A DNA stretch of 64,000 nt from a virus: IMG/VR virus record IMGVR_UViG_3300021197_001026, positions 1-64,000 of that record, one strand, 5' to 3'. Both the position numbers and the translations under genes were made by a program. The notes under the pieces were generated by a model, which made no database searches, was not told the DNA's origin, and worked only from the letters and a program-made list of their open reading frames with translations. How positions within the stretch are numbered: position 1 is the stretch's first letter; each line of letters begins with the position of its first letter. This document shows, piece by piece, positions 15,272-23,088 of this stretch.

Positions 15272-15675
15272 TGCCAACGGCGACGGGGAGCCGACTGAAT
15301 CCCGCCACCTAACACGGTGTAAGCGAGTCCCGAAACGGGCAGCGCTGCCAAGGTGAGACTACTAGCCGGTCAAAGGTGCTAGGGCAGGATAGGCGAAGAG
15401 CTATGCAGATCGTCCCGCAACGGGCATATCGATAGCGAGTATTTGAGGTCAACTACGGACGGAACGAGGCCAACAAGATTAGCGACACCTGCACCGCATT
15501 ACAGCGGACAGACTAAAGCGATGGTGAACCCGTAGGGTTGAACATCTAGTGAAGTAAGACCCGGACGGGCAACACTGCTAGATGGCCCGAAAGACTGGCA
15601 TCGCCCAACATCTGTAAAAGTAATGGTTTATCAGAGCGCACTGGCAATCGGGCTAGTGCTTTCGAGTAAACCAAC
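15272..15675 (+). ncRNA. Candidate ornate structured RNA
   Basis: About 400 nt hold no open reading frame of note but many local stems. Examples are CCCG-AAA-CGGG (15329-15339), the palindrome GCAGCGCTGC (15339-15348), CTAGC/GCTAG (15362-15382), CCCG-CAA-CGGG (15414-15424) inside GCTAT/ATAGC (15400-15436), CCGC/GCGG (15494-15507) and AACCC-GTA-GGGTT (15527-15539). There is also CATCTAG/CTAGATG (15543-15584) around another CCC/GGG hairpin, and GGTTTA/TAAACC (15625-15672) enclosing AGCGCACT/AGTGCT. Strand is inferred from the rightward operon that follows; TTGATT-17-TTAATT at 15188-15216 is a weak promoter candidate. I cannot assign a known RNA class. Confidence 0.5.
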
Positions 15676-15701
15676 AAGCAAACCACAACGGAGAAAATCC
15701 A

Positions 15702-15842
15702 ATGGAACTAAACGACCACGCAGCATTTGAAAACCTAATGATCGAGAACGAAATCGAGACCGCAGGTCTCACAGATCTAGTCGAGGCGAAGGTAATACCA
15801 ACCGAGGAACTCGACCGAATACTCAACGAGCTTGGAGTGTAA
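15702..15842 (+). CDS. Small acidic protein, 46 aa
   Basis: ATG 15702 to TAA 15842 encodes MELNDHAAFENLMIENE and a short, acidic, helical remainder ending in LNELGV. It has a GGAG ribosome site (CGGAGAAAATCCA) immediately upstream, the same leader as later operon genes. It is the first gene of the rightward operon after the structured RNA candidate. The stop lies 2 bp before the next ATG. The function is unknown. Confidence 0.7.
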   Translation: MELNDHAAFENLMIENEIETAGLTDLVEAKVIPTEELDRILNELGV

Positions 15843-15844
15843 AC

Positions 15845-16051
15845 ATGGCGACACAGACAACCGAGCAGCAATTCGTTCATTCAACCGACCAAGAGTTTCA
15901 AGCATTCATGGGCGAAAAGTTGAACCAAATGATCGAAAACGTTCTGCACGATGCCCTAGTGGAAAAGGGCTGGAATGTTCACGCCGTGGCTGGCTGGAAA
16001 GCGAGCTTCGATGTGACGTTCATTCAGGAAACCTTTGAAGACGAGGAGTGA
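15845..16051 (+). CDS. Small acidic protein, 68 aa
   Basis: The protein begins MATQTTEQQFVHSTDQEFQA and ends FIQETFEDEE. The ribosome site GGAG lies within the end of the previous gene, so the two are likely translationally coupled. The acidic tail and small size fit a phage early protein, perhaps a host-protein binder. No family is recognised. Confidence 0.72.
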   Translation: MATQTTEQQFVHSTDQEFQAFMGEKLNQMIENVLHDALVEKGWNVHAVAGWKASFDVTFIQETFEDEE

Positions 16052-16062
16052 TTGATTGAACA

Positions 16063-16085
16063 AAGCGCATTCACTGAGTGCGCTT
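16063..16085 (+). other. Intergenic hairpin
   Basis: AAGCGCA (16063-16069) pairs perfectly with TGCGCTT (16079-16085) across a 9-nt loop. GATTGAA-like flanks on both sides could extend the fold. No T-run follows, so it is more likely an RNA-stability or processing element than a terminator. Confidence 0.4.
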
Positions 16086-16111
16086 GATTGAATCAATAAC
16101 TAGGAAAACTA

Positions 16112-16363
16112 ATGACCTACGAAGTAGTGACAACAGCCCGAACCTATGCCGGATACCTGAACTCAACCGAGTATCGAGTGCGAATCGAGAAAGATACCGA
16201 GCGTTTCTATGTCCTCAAGTACATAGATAACAAACACATCGGCACGACTCGCATATCGATTGTTGAGCGCGGCGAAGAGGAGGCTCTGAGAAGAGCGCGA
16301 AAGTATGTAGACCTGTTCATTTCAGTATGCAGCAACTGGAACTATCGAAGATCCCCTAAGTAA
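16112..16363 (+). CDS. Hypothetical protein, 83 aa
   Basis: The protein begins MTYEVVTTARTYAGYLNSTE, with alternating beta-like segments (YRVRIEKDTERFYVLKYI) and a basic C-terminal helix (EEALRRARKYVDLFIS). It is an early-operon gene upstream of the ArdC-like gene. No family is recognised. Confidence 0.7.
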   Translation: MTYEVVTTARTYAGYLNSTEYRVRIEKDTERFYVLKYIDNKHIGTTRISIVERGEEEALRRARKYVDLFISVCSNWNYRRSPK

Positions 16364-16454
16364 CTGTCGAAACCGCTCCGGCGGTCTGTATCGATTGGCC
16401 CCGATGCACTGATGAGACAGGCCACCGAATTCTAAAACCAACGGAGAAAATCCT

Positions 16455-17390
16455 ATGAAAAAACAAGCAAACAAATTCGATCAGATCACCGAGACGATCA
16501 TCAAACAGATGGAGACCCACGGCACCAACTGGACAAAACCATTCACCGATGGGCAAGGAGGCTTGCCGCGCCGAGCATTCGATGGGCGCAAGATGTACCG
16601 AGGCATCAACATCCTGATGCTGGGCTTGTGTGGCGGCTACTGGGCTACCTATGACCGATGGCAGCAAGAGGGCTACCAAGTTCGCAAGGGCGAGAAATCC
16701 AGCACCGTGTATTTTTGGGCAGAACGGAAGAAAGAAGACCCAGAGACCAAGGAAGAGGTGAAGTTCTGGGTGTTCAACTCCTACAATGTTTTCTCTGCCG
16801 ATCAGCTAGAGGTGGCTGGCTTGGCATGTATGCGACGAGTCAAGGGCACCAAGAAGAAAGAGCAGTTCATCAGCAAGGCATGGGTGAACCCTAACCCCAC
16901 CGAGTTCAATGATGAGACCGAGATAGTCCAGGCCGCAGATGAATGGATCGAGGCAACAGGTGCCGACGTGCGCCACAGTGCGAAGGGTGCAGCGTACTAC
17001 TCACACGCCGACTTCATCCACATGCCGAACCGTGAGCTATTCCTTGGCAGCGAGACTGCCGACCCGACGCATTGCTACTACTCAACATTCCTTCACGAAC
17101 TAACACACTGGACGGGTGCCTCGCACCGACTGAGCCGTGAGAAGGGTCACAAGTTTGGCGACAAGAAGTATGCATTCGAGGAGCTTGTTGCTGAGCTAGG
17201 CGCAGCGTTTCAGTGTGCTTTGCTAGGCATCTCGATGGAACCGAAGCCAGATCATGCCGAGTATCTCGCCAACTGGTTGACCTGTTTGAAAGAGCAGCCC
17301 AAGGCAATCTACAAGGCCGCATCACTGGCGCAGCAGGCGGTGGACTACATCGACAAGTGCCAACCTATCAATCAAGAGGAGGCCGCATAA
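16455..17390 (+). CDS. ardC: ArdC-like antirestriction protein
   Basis: This 311-aa protein has the two-domain ArdC build. The N-terminal part (DUF1738-type, about residues 5-120) contains NWTKPF, YRGINILML, YWATYDRW and VRKGEKSSTVYFW; this domain binds single-stranded DNA in plasmid ArdC. The C-terminal zincin-like metallopeptidase part has TFLHELTHWTG (HExxH) and the downstream glutamate in FEELVAELGAAF. ArdC protects incoming DNA from host restriction. A strong GGAG leader precedes the ATG. The early-operon position fits a role at infection onset. Confidence 0.85.
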   Translation: MKKQANKFDQITETIIKQMETHGTNWTKPFTDGQGGLPRRAFDGRKMYRGINILMLGLCGGYWATYDRWQQEGYQVRKGEKSSTVYFWAERKKEDPETKEEVKFWVFNSYNVFSADQLEVAGLACMRRVKGTKKKEQFISKAWVNPNPTEFNDETEIVQAADEWIEATGADVRHSAKGAAYYSHADFIHMPNRELFLGSETADPTHCYYSTFLHELTHWTGASHRLSREKGHKFGDKKYAFEELVAELGAAFQCALLGISMEPKPDHAEYLANWLTCLKEQPKAIYKAASLAQQAVDYIDKCQPINQEEAA

Positions 17391-17410
17391 GCGGCCCCAA
17401 GGGAGAACCG

Positions 17411-17623
17411 ATGAACATAGAAGTCAAGACGTTAGAAAACACGACCAACAAACTGATTCATGCAGCAGCTAATGAGATGACACCCAAGCAAAAGGTTTTG
17501 CTCAGCATCGAAATACACCGCACCGCTAACCGATGGGTGCAGGCATATCACGCAGGGCACTGTAACTGGACTACCGCGAAGGATAACACAGTGACCCTCG
17601 ACGAAATCATTTTGGATATCTAG
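17411..17623 (+). CDS. Hypothetical protein, 70 aa
   Basis: The start at ATG 17411 (MNIEVKTLENTTNKLIHAAA) has GGGAG 6 bp upstream and lies just after the ardC stop. A longer frame to 17213 overlaps ardC and is rejected. The protein is small with a helical first half (TPKQKVLLSIEIHRTANRW). No family is recognised. Confidence 0.7.
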   Translation: MNIEVKTLENTTNKLIHAAANEMTPKQKVLLSIEIHRTANRWVQAYHAGHCNWTTAKDNTVTLDEIILDI

Positions 17624-17634
17624 GAGAAAACAAC

Positions 17635-17895
17635 ATGAAAGAGAAGATCAAATCCCTGACCTTGAAGGACTTGGTAGACATCGTTGAGCAGACGATAGAT
17701 CACTACGATCTAACCCTGCCAGATTCATATCAAGTCAGGCTAGACCTACTCAGAGAACTAGCCAACGATCCAAACATACACCCCGCGAGACCTAACGAAT
17801 TAGATTTCCGCAGATTCGATGTGCTCACTGATTACGTGCAAGACCAGATCATCGATCAACAAATTGACCGAGTTGTTACGACTCGTTGCTCGTGA
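17635..17895 (+). CDS. Hypothetical protein, 86 aa
   Basis: The ATG is preceded by AGGAGAAAACAAC. The protein begins MKEKIKSLTLKDLVDIVEQT and is largely helical, with a charged middle. It is part of the early rightward operon, 11 bp after the previous stop. No family is recognised. Confidence 0.7.
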   Translation: MKEKIKSLTLKDLVDIVEQTIDHYDLTLPDSYQVRLDLLRELANDPNIHPARPNELDFRRFDVLTDYVQDQIIDQQIDRVVTTRCS

Positions 17896-17927
17896 TACGT
17901 TATACTAAACACACAACAGGAGATCCA

Positions 17928-18209
17928 ATGATGGACTACAAGACAAGACGATTCTTTCGAGACCTAACGCGAGGACTGAAGATCTTCGCAGCATTCATGT
18001 CGAAGATGGCAGCAGCGATTCTATTGCTATTCGTTGGCGTGTTCTTCACCCACTACGCATTCACCACCACAAGCATCGATGACCTGCGCTTTGGTGTGCT
18101 GGCTATGAAGTTCATGGGCCTTGCGTTCTGTTCTATCTCAGCAGGCGTGATGTTCATAGCAGTGCGTGATTTCAATGAGGACGGACGATTCTACTTTGGA
18201 GGGCGATAG
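17928..18209 (+). CDS. Two-helix membrane protein, 93 aa
   Basis: The start at ATG 17928 follows AGGAG by 6 bp; the longer frame from 17886 is rejected. After a basic N-terminus (DYKTRRFFRDLTRG) there are two hydrophobic segments, MAAAILLLFVGVFFTHYAF and FMGLAFCSISAGVMFIAV, then a short polar tail. It is predicted to be an inner-membrane protein with both ends in the cytoplasm. Early phage membrane proteins can act in exclusion or takeover; the role here is unknown. Confidence 0.7.
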   Translation: MMDYKTRRFFRDLTRGLKIFAAFMSKMAAAILLLFVGVFFTHYAFTTTSIDDLRFGVLAMKFMGLAFCSISAGVMFIAVRDFNEDGRFYFGGR

Positions 18210-18211
18210 CT

Positions 18212-18589
18212 ATGAATTATCAACAATGGAATGCAGATGATCGACTCTGCAAAACTTTCAAGGATGACTGTGTTGTGAGATCACTCAGCATTGTGCTGGG
18301 CAAACGCTACTCCACAACATTCTATGACCTCATGGGGATTGGTCAGATCTTGGGTGCCTTTCCTAACCATGACAAGGTTTGGATCTGGTATGCCGAAGAG
18401 CAAGGGCTGGTCAAACGTAAGCCGCCCCGCGATGACAACGGCAAGCTGATCAAGCTCAAGGACTGGAACTTCGAGGGCGTGGCTATCGTGCGTAATAGCG
18501 GTCACCTGACGGCAGTCGAGCACGGCTACCTGATCGATACATGGGACTGCCGCTATCGCCCAGTCAACAGCTACTGGGAGGCAATCTGA
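18212..18589 (+). CDS. Papain-like-fold protein (possible cysteine peptidase)
   Basis: This 125-aa protein has a Cys near the start of a helix (DDCVVRSLSIVLGK, Cys20), a later NSGHLTAVEHG (His98) and DTWDC (Asp109). This order matches the catalytic triad of small papain-like cysteine peptidases and related folds seen in phage genomes. The substrate is unknown. Host-protein cleavage or another thiol chemistry is possible. The triad is read from sequence; activity is inferred. Confidence 0.6.
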   Translation: MNYQQWNADDRLCKTFKDDCVVRSLSIVLGKRYSTTFYDLMGIGQILGAFPNHDKVWIWYAEEQGLVKRKPPRDDNGKLIKLKDWNFEGVAIVRNSGHLTAVEHGYLIDTWDCRYRPVNSYWEAI

Positions 18590-18771
18590 TGGATAACTAC
18601 TCAGCCGTAGGCATTGTTAAAGGGTTCATCGAGGCCGATGAGACCAAGGTGATCGAGGCTTGGCAACACCTAGTCGATACCGGCTTTGCTTGGCAGCTAA
18701 TCGCAGCGCAGGCAATAGAACCTTGGGCCATACAGAACCTGTTCGATGCAGGAGTTATCACTGCAAAATAA
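18589..18771 (+). CDS. Small phage protein, 60 aa
   Basis: ATG 18589 overlaps the previous stop (TGATG). The protein MDNYSAVGIVKGFIEADETK with AWQHLVDTGFAWQL resembles a small phage family with an AWQxLxDTG core and an Ile/Ala-rich end. No function is known to me. Translational coupling with the papain-like gene is likely. Confidence 0.75.
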   Translation: MDNYSAVGIVKGFIEADETKVIEAWQHLVDTGFAWQLIAAQAIEPWAIQNLFDAGVITAK

Positions 18772-18798
18772 TTTCACAAACCAACAGGAGAAATCCAA

Positions 18799-19164
18799 AT
18801 GACTAACCAAATCAAACAATACCTTATCGACAGTATCACCTTGTGCGGATACACCGACCCAGACGGCAACCCATACAACGAAGAAGGCATGAGCGATAGC
18901 GAGAAGATCGTCGCCGCCAAGCTTAACTTCGAGTCAGAGATGGGCTGGTTGATCGAGAGATCAGGACAGCACAAGGCTTGCGTCGATTGGTTGTCTGGCC
19001 TGTGCAGCACTATGAACATCGCCTTCTCATACACAGACATCATCGACCTAGCCCGACGTACTGGTGGACTCAAGGAAGGCGACAGCGAGAAGCGTGAGGA
19101 CTACATCTGCGAGAACTACTTCCCCTTCATGGCAACCAAGTTGCTGCAACTGTTCAACAAATAG
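18799..19164 (+). CDS. Hypothetical protein, 121 aa
   Basis: CAGGAGAAATCCAA precedes the ATG. The protein begins MTNQIKQYLIDSITLCGYTD and is predicted mostly helical, with Cys residues at positions spread along the chain. It is an early-operon gene. The family is not recognised. Confidence 0.7.
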   Translation: MTNQIKQYLIDSITLCGYTDPDGNPYNEEGMSDSEKIVAAKLNFESEMGWLIERSGQHKACVDWLSGLCSTMNIAFSYTDIIDLARRTGGLKEGDSEKREDYICENYFPFMATKLLQLFNK

Positions 19165-19175
19165 GAGATCCCGAT

Positions 19176-19556
19176 ATGGAAGAGATAAAAGCTCACAGGC
19201 CAACGATGTGGCCTAAAGAGTCCAAGTGGTATGAGTTGCACTACCTTTTGCATCACATAGGTTATGGCAACAGCGACACTGCTATCAGGGTGAGAGAGTC
19301 TGACGTTGGAGGCAGGTTCTCTTACTCAATGAAAAACAATCTCAGGGAGTGGGTTCATAACCAGAACCTTGCCTGTGCCCGGTATCACGCACAATACCGA
19401 ATCGGGGCGCAGTGGGAACATGAAAGGGAGTTCCTTCCAAAAGAGAAGGGACGGGTCTGTGGCCCTGAGCATGACCTGCTGCCTGATGGAGAGGAGCTGG
19501 CTGTCGTTGTTTGGAAGTACGACATGGACGAATGGTTTGAAACACCCAACACATAA
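19176..19556 (+). CDS. Hypothetical protein, 126 aa
   Basis: The protein begins MEEIKAHRPTMWPKESKWYE and is rich in aromatic residues and His (HYLLHHIGYG, ACARYHAQYR). It has GGAG upstream and sits 11 bp after the previous stop. No known domain is visible. Confidence 0.7.
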   Translation: MEEIKAHRPTMWPKESKWYELHYLLHHIGYGNSDTAIRVRESDVGGRFSYSMKNNLREWVHNQNLACARYHAQYRIGAQWEHEREFLPKEKGRVCGPEHDLLPDGEELAVVVWKYDMDEWFETPNT

Positions 19557-19566
19557 GGAGAACCCA

Positions 19567-19974
19567 ATGAGCAAATTAGAAGTAGCTGAAATGGATCTTA
19601 GCAACTTGACCGATGTGCAGCTTGACGTGATTCGTATGCTCACTTTGGCTGCCGAGGAACACTTCGACCGGCTGGGTGAGCGCAGCGAGTTTGCTGCTAA
19701 AAAAGATCGCGCACATAGGTTCGCAGTTCAAACTTTCACGCTGGCAAGTCGTATACGGAAAGAGAAAGAAGAAAGGGCGCTCGATTGGATCTATCAAGAA
19801 ACTCTCAAGGGAGAAGAGGCAGAAGGCCACTGGCCTTGCCATAAATTTTCTGACATAGATTCAGACCACGGGCCATGCACAGGCTATGAGATCGAAGATC
19901 TAGGCATCACGATCTATACCTATGTCAATGATGACACCCGCATATCAGTTCACAGAGAGGAGGCGAAGAAATGA
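19567..19974 (+). CDS. Hypothetical protein, 135 aa
   Basis: The start at ATG 19567 with AAGGAGAACCCA upstream is chosen; the longer frame from 19369 lies inside the previous gene. The protein begins MSKLEVAEMDLSNLTDVQLD, is helical in the first two thirds and has a beta-like C-terminus (LGITIYTYVNDDTRISV). The function is unknown. It overlaps the next ATG by 4 bp. Confidence 0.72.
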   Translation: MSKLEVAEMDLSNLTDVQLDVIRMLTLAAEEHFDRLGERSEFAAKKDRAHRFAVQTFTLASRIRKEKEERALDWIYQETLKGEEAEGHWPCHKFSDIDSDHGPCTGYEIEDLGITIYTYVNDDTRISVHREEAKK

Positions 19975-20213
19975 GCAACGTGACCCCAACCAAAATCAAG
20001 ACCCACGCAAACCTGAGTGAGATGTTACTCAAGGCAGGCATAGCAGATTCGAGAGTGCCGGACTTACGCCGCGCACTTATCGATGTCCACAAGGCGTACT
20101 GCGACCTCGATCCGTGGGGCCGCAAGGACTTCAAGAAACTTTGCGGTGATCGCAAATTCCATGAGGTGCTGGCGCTGATTGCGTCAGTTGAAGACCTAAA
20201 CACTGATCTATAA
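19971..20213 (+). CDS. Hypothetical protein, 80 aa
   Basis: ATG overlaps the previous stop (ATGA). The protein begins MSNVTPTKIKTHANLSEMLL. The rest is charged and likely helical (PDLRRALIDVHKAY, FKKLCGDRKFHEVLAL). No family is recognised. Confidence 0.7.
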   Translation: MSNVTPTKIKTHANLSEMLLKAGIADSRVPDLRRALIDVHKAYCDLDPWGRKDFKKLCGDRKFHEVLALIASVEDLNTDL

Positions 20214-20226
20214 ACAGGAGAATCTA

Positions 20227-20919
20227 ATGAGTGAATTGAAAGTACTAGTTGCTTGCGAGACGAGCGGCACCGTGAGAGATGCGTTTTATATGGCAGGCCA
20301 CGATGCGTGGTCTTGCGACATCCTACCAGCAGACACCCCAACCAACCGACACATCCAAGCAGACGTTCGAGAGGTGCTGAAGATGGAGCAATGGGATCTG
20401 TTGATGGTTGCTCATCCACCTTGTACCAGACTCTGCAACAGCGGAGTCAGATGGCTACACAAAGCACCACCTGACCGAACACTAGAGTCCATGTGGTCTG
20501 AGCTTGATGAAGGCGCTGCGCTCTTTCGAGAACTACTAGATGCCGACGTGCCACTGATTGCCGTTGAGAATCCAGTCATGCACAAGTATGCGAAGGAGCG
20601 CATATGGGGTAAGGGATGGGAGAAGAAGTCAAAGAACGATGGGCAGTTCATCCAGACCAGTGTGCAGCCCTATGAGTTTGCGGCATCCATCGACGCCGAG
20701 GACAACGTGACAAAGCGCACTTGCCTTTGGTTGAAGGGACTGCCACCACTACAACCCACCAGCACCCTAACCCGTGAGACGGCAAGGGATGACATCCACA
20801 AGGCACCACCATCCAAAGATCGCTGGAAGATACGCAGCAAGTTCCACAAGGGACTGGCTGAAGCAATGGCAGATCAATGGGGTGGCGATTACTTAATCAA
20901 CAAGGAGGTAGCAGCTTGA
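20227..20919 (+). CDS. C5-cytosine methyltransferase-like protein
   Basis: This 230-aa protein has a Dcm-like order of motifs. A motif I-like LVACETSGTVRDAF is followed by a second-strand acid in SCDILPAD, then ADVREVL, then the catalytic motif AHPPCTRLCNSG with Cys66 after Pro-Pro, and a motif VI-like AVENPVMHK. It is short for a full C5-methyltransferase, lacking a clear target-recognition domain. It could methylate phage DNA to escape restriction, or modify a nucleotide. The neighbouring ArdC gene supports an anti-restriction setting. Confidence 0.75.
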   Translation: MSELKVLVACETSGTVRDAFYMAGHDAWSCDILPADTPTNRHIQADVREVLKMEQWDLLMVAHPPCTRLCNSGVRWLHKAPPDRTLESMWSELDEGAALFRELLDADVPLIAVENPVMHKYAKERIWGKGWEKKSKNDGQFIQTSVQPYEFAASIDAEDNVTKRTCLWLKGLPPLQPTSTLTRETARDDIHKAPPSKDRWKIRSKFHKGLAEAMADQWGGDYLINKEVAA

Positions 20920-21137
20920 ACAAGATAATACTGACCAACGAGCAATGGGTTGAGATGTGCGGAAACCTTACCGTGATCTTAGCTGAAGAGTACGGCGATG
21001 GCGGTCTCGATACAGAGATCGCTGACAACGGCGATGAGCACTACACCGACGAGTCGCAAGAACGATTCAACCTATATAACGACGAGGCAGATTCGATTAT
21101 GCACCGACTTGGTTTTAGTCAGGAGGTAGCAGCGTGA
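20916..21137 (+). CDS. Small acidic protein, 73 aa (TTG start)
   Basis: The start TTG at 20916 overlaps the methyltransferase stop (TTGA) and has AAGGAGG about 8 nt upstream; a longer frame from 20877 is rejected. The protein (MNKIILTNEQWVEMCGN) is strongly acidic in the middle. No family is recognised. Confidence 0.7.
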   Translation: MNKIILTNEQWVEMCGNLTVILAEEYGDGGLDTEIADNGDEHYTDESQERFNLYNDEADSIMHRLGFSQEVAA

Positions 21138-21478
21138 TCGCAGAAGCAACAACCAAAGCGAAAGCTACAAGCAGATCAGTGCGGGTGTGGATCGAAGGCA
21201 ACAAGCTGATCAAGGCAGGCTTTCTGCCTGACACCCCGTACCAAATCACACACCGACGCAGCAGCGTCACCCTTGAACTAAGCGAGGATGGAGAGCGACG
21301 AGTCACCAAGGCAACACGCAACGGCAAACCCAGGCCGATCATTGACCTGCACGACTCGAAGATCGCGGCAGCATTCCCCGCTGGAACCGAGGTGGTGGTG
21401 CGCTACTACGATGGCGTCATCATCTTCTCGAAAAAACCCAACCAAAATAATGTTGCACTGGAGGAAAGCAACGCATAA
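21134..21478 (+). CDS. Hypothetical basic protein, 114 aa (GTG start)
   Basis: GTG at 21134 overlaps the previous stop and follows GGAGG. The stretch GNKLIKAGFLPDTPYQITHR resembles the swapped-hairpin (AbrB/SymE-like) pattern in which a Leu-x-x-Ala-Gly-Phe precedes a beta strand. The rest is beta-rich with VVVRYYDGVIIF. A SymE-like RNA-binding fold is possible but weakly supported. The function is unknown. Confidence 0.65.
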   Translation: MIAEATTKAKATSRSVRVWIEGNKLIKAGFLPDTPYQITHRRSSVTLELSEDGERRVTKATRNGKPRPIIDLHDSKIAAAFPAGTEVVVRYYDGVIIFSKKPNQNNVALEESNA

Positions 21479-21522
21479 AGTAATAGGCCACAACCCACAT
21501 ATCACAACAAATAGGAGAACCT

Positions 21523-22209
21523 GTGAAGACCGAAACCAAACAAGAACTGCGTGAGCAACTGGATTCAGCTAACGAGAAGTTGATCGACACTGAACGTCGC
21601 CTGAGAGATTCAGAGACTCAAAGAGAATCGACACGAAAAAGATTCGTTGAGAAGCGTGAGCGTGTTGAGGAACTGGAGGCTCTGTTAGGCATCGAGAACC
21701 ATGATCCAGACTTGGTAGACAAGTACAAGATCGTCCACCCAGACAATGCTTGGTGGATGGAGTACTCCGATGCGTACATCACCATCAACACGCATGGCGA
21801 AGAGTCTGAACACCATGTAGGCCGGAAGCAGCGTGTCTGCACGATCCCGATTCCCAATCTTAACCTTTCAGCCAACTGGCATCACAAAGTGCCGAGGATT
21901 CGTGTATGGCAGGATGGAGAATGGCAGTATGTTGAGTCTGATGCTTGGGCGCTGGTCAGCGAAGACGACAAGGGGCAGGTGTGGGAGAGACCTAGTGTCG
22001 AGATCGGTGAACGTACCTACCCATCTGACACTGTTCTGGTTGAGACACGCGAGCAATTCTATGCCCGTAAAAGGGTGGAGACCAACGAGCACATCGCTCT
22101 GTTACTCGATACCGCCCGAAGCATTACCGATCTGTATTCCAAGATTGGAGGCTGGCCTGACAACGAGGTCACTGTCGATGTCGAGATCAACAACATTCAG
22201 GACATTTAG
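21523..22209 (+). CDS. Coiled-coil protein, 228 aa (GTG start)
   Basis: GTG at 21523 follows GGAGAACCT. Residues about 1-60 form a charged coiled coil (ETKQELREQLDSANEKL). The rest is mixed alpha/beta, Trp-rich (NAWWMEYSDAY, RVWQDGEWQYV). It lies directly upstream of the Transposase_20-domain gene with a 9-bp gap, in the same operon. No family is recognised. Its closeness to the array locus makes it worth testing as a partner. Confidence 0.68.
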   Translation: MKTETKQELREQLDSANEKLIDTERRLRDSETQRESTRKRFVEKRERVEELEALLGIENHDPDLVDKYKIVHPDNAWWMEYSDAYITINTHGEESEHHVGRKQRVCTIPIPNLNLSANWHHKVPRIRVWQDGEWQYVESDAWALVSEDDKGQVWERPSVEIGERTYPSDTVLVETREQFYARKRVETNEHIALLLDTARSITDLYSKIGGWPDNEVTVDVEINNIQDI

Positions 22210-22218
22210 GAGATTAAG

Positions 22219-23088
22219 ATGACCGAACAATCAATCCAAAACTCTATGCTCAAGGCTTCTGTAAACGGGTTCTACTCAATGCAGAAAACGCGCATTCGAG
22301 TCGGTAACAATGTCGTTGCCAACTTCAAGATCAAGCTAGGCCAAGAACCTAGCGCATCTGAAGATACGCTGGACGCAGACGCAAAGCTGTTGCTGGCGAA
22401 CCTTCGAGTCAGCTATAAGAAGATCACGGACGGGGTTGTCAAACTCAACCCCCGCAAGTTCAAGCAAGACGGCCTGATCTCAGAGTACAGCGAGCTTGCA
22501 TTGCTCAAGCAGTACTTCGATCTGGTAGAGACAGAAGAGACTGCGCTCAAGCAGATCACCTACACCGTCAAGCAGTTCCCCATCTATCAAGCATTCCTTG
22601 AAGAGGTGAAGGGCGTGGGGCCAACGATGGCAGCGGTGATCATCTCAGGCTTTGATATCCACAAGGCGCAATATGCGTCCTCCCTATGGGCATATGCTGG
22701 TCTTGATGTGGTTGGCGACAAGGGCAGATCAAGGATCAAGGAACACCTAGTCGATCAGACCTACATCGATGCCGATGGCAAAGAGCAGACCAAGAAAGGT
22801 ATCTCTTTCAATCCCTTTATGAAGACCAAACTAATTGGTGTGCTTGGATCGTCGTTCGTCAAGACCAACGGTAAGTACCGTGAGATCTACGACAACTACA
22901 AGCACCGCATCACCAACATGCCTGCCCATGCTGAGAAGACCAAGGGGCACCTCAACAACATGGCGATACGCTACACAGTGAAGCGGTTCCTTGTGGATCT
23001 CTATATCGCATGGCGCACGTTAGAGGGACTGCCGGTTGCGGATGAATACTCAAAGGGCAAGCTTGGGATCGATCACAAGGTTGCTTGA
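22219..23088 (+). CDS. IS110-like Transposase_20-domain protein without RuvC domain
   Basis: The C-terminal half of this 289-aa protein matches the Transposase_20 (IS116/IS110/IS902) domain. It has a helix-hairpin-helix EVKGVGPTMAAVIISGFD (about residues 119-136), SSLWAYAGLDVVGDKGRS (144-161), FNPFMKTKLIGVLGSSF and HLNNMAIRYTVKRFLVDLY near the end. In IS110 elements this domain supplies the catalytic Ser and follows an N-terminal RuvC-like DEDD domain. Here the N-terminal 118 residues are a helical region with no DEDD pattern. The last codons overlap the first motif of the array that follows. A bridge-RNA-like partnership is inference. Confidence 0.78.
   Translation: MTEQSIQNSMLKASVNGFYSMQKTRIRVGNNVVANFKIKLGQEPSASEDTLDADAKLLLANLRVSYKKITDGVVKLNPRKFKQDGLISEYSELALLKQYFDLVETEETALKQITYTVKQFPIYQAFLEEVKGVGPTMAAVIISGFDIHKAQYASSLWAYAGLDVVGDKGRSRIKEHLVDQTYIDADGKEQTKKGISFNPFMKTKLIGVLGSSFVKTNGKYREIYDNYKHRITNMPAHAEKTKGHLNNMAIRYTVKRFLVDLYIAWRTLEGLPVADEYSKGKLGIDHKVA

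Noticed and set aside
15272-15675. Group I intron, tmRNA or RNase P RNA
   Set aside because: I could not find the conserved core elements of these RNAs (for example the group I P/Q/R/S set or the tmRNA ends); only hairpin richness supports an RNA.
14574-15700. tRNA genes in non-coding regions
   Set aside because: No T-loop GTTCGANTC element with matching acceptor stem was seen in the intergenic regions inspected.
15653-15880. Leftward 75-aa ORF at the start of the early operon
   Set aside because: It is antisense to two well-spaced rightward genes with good ribosome sites.
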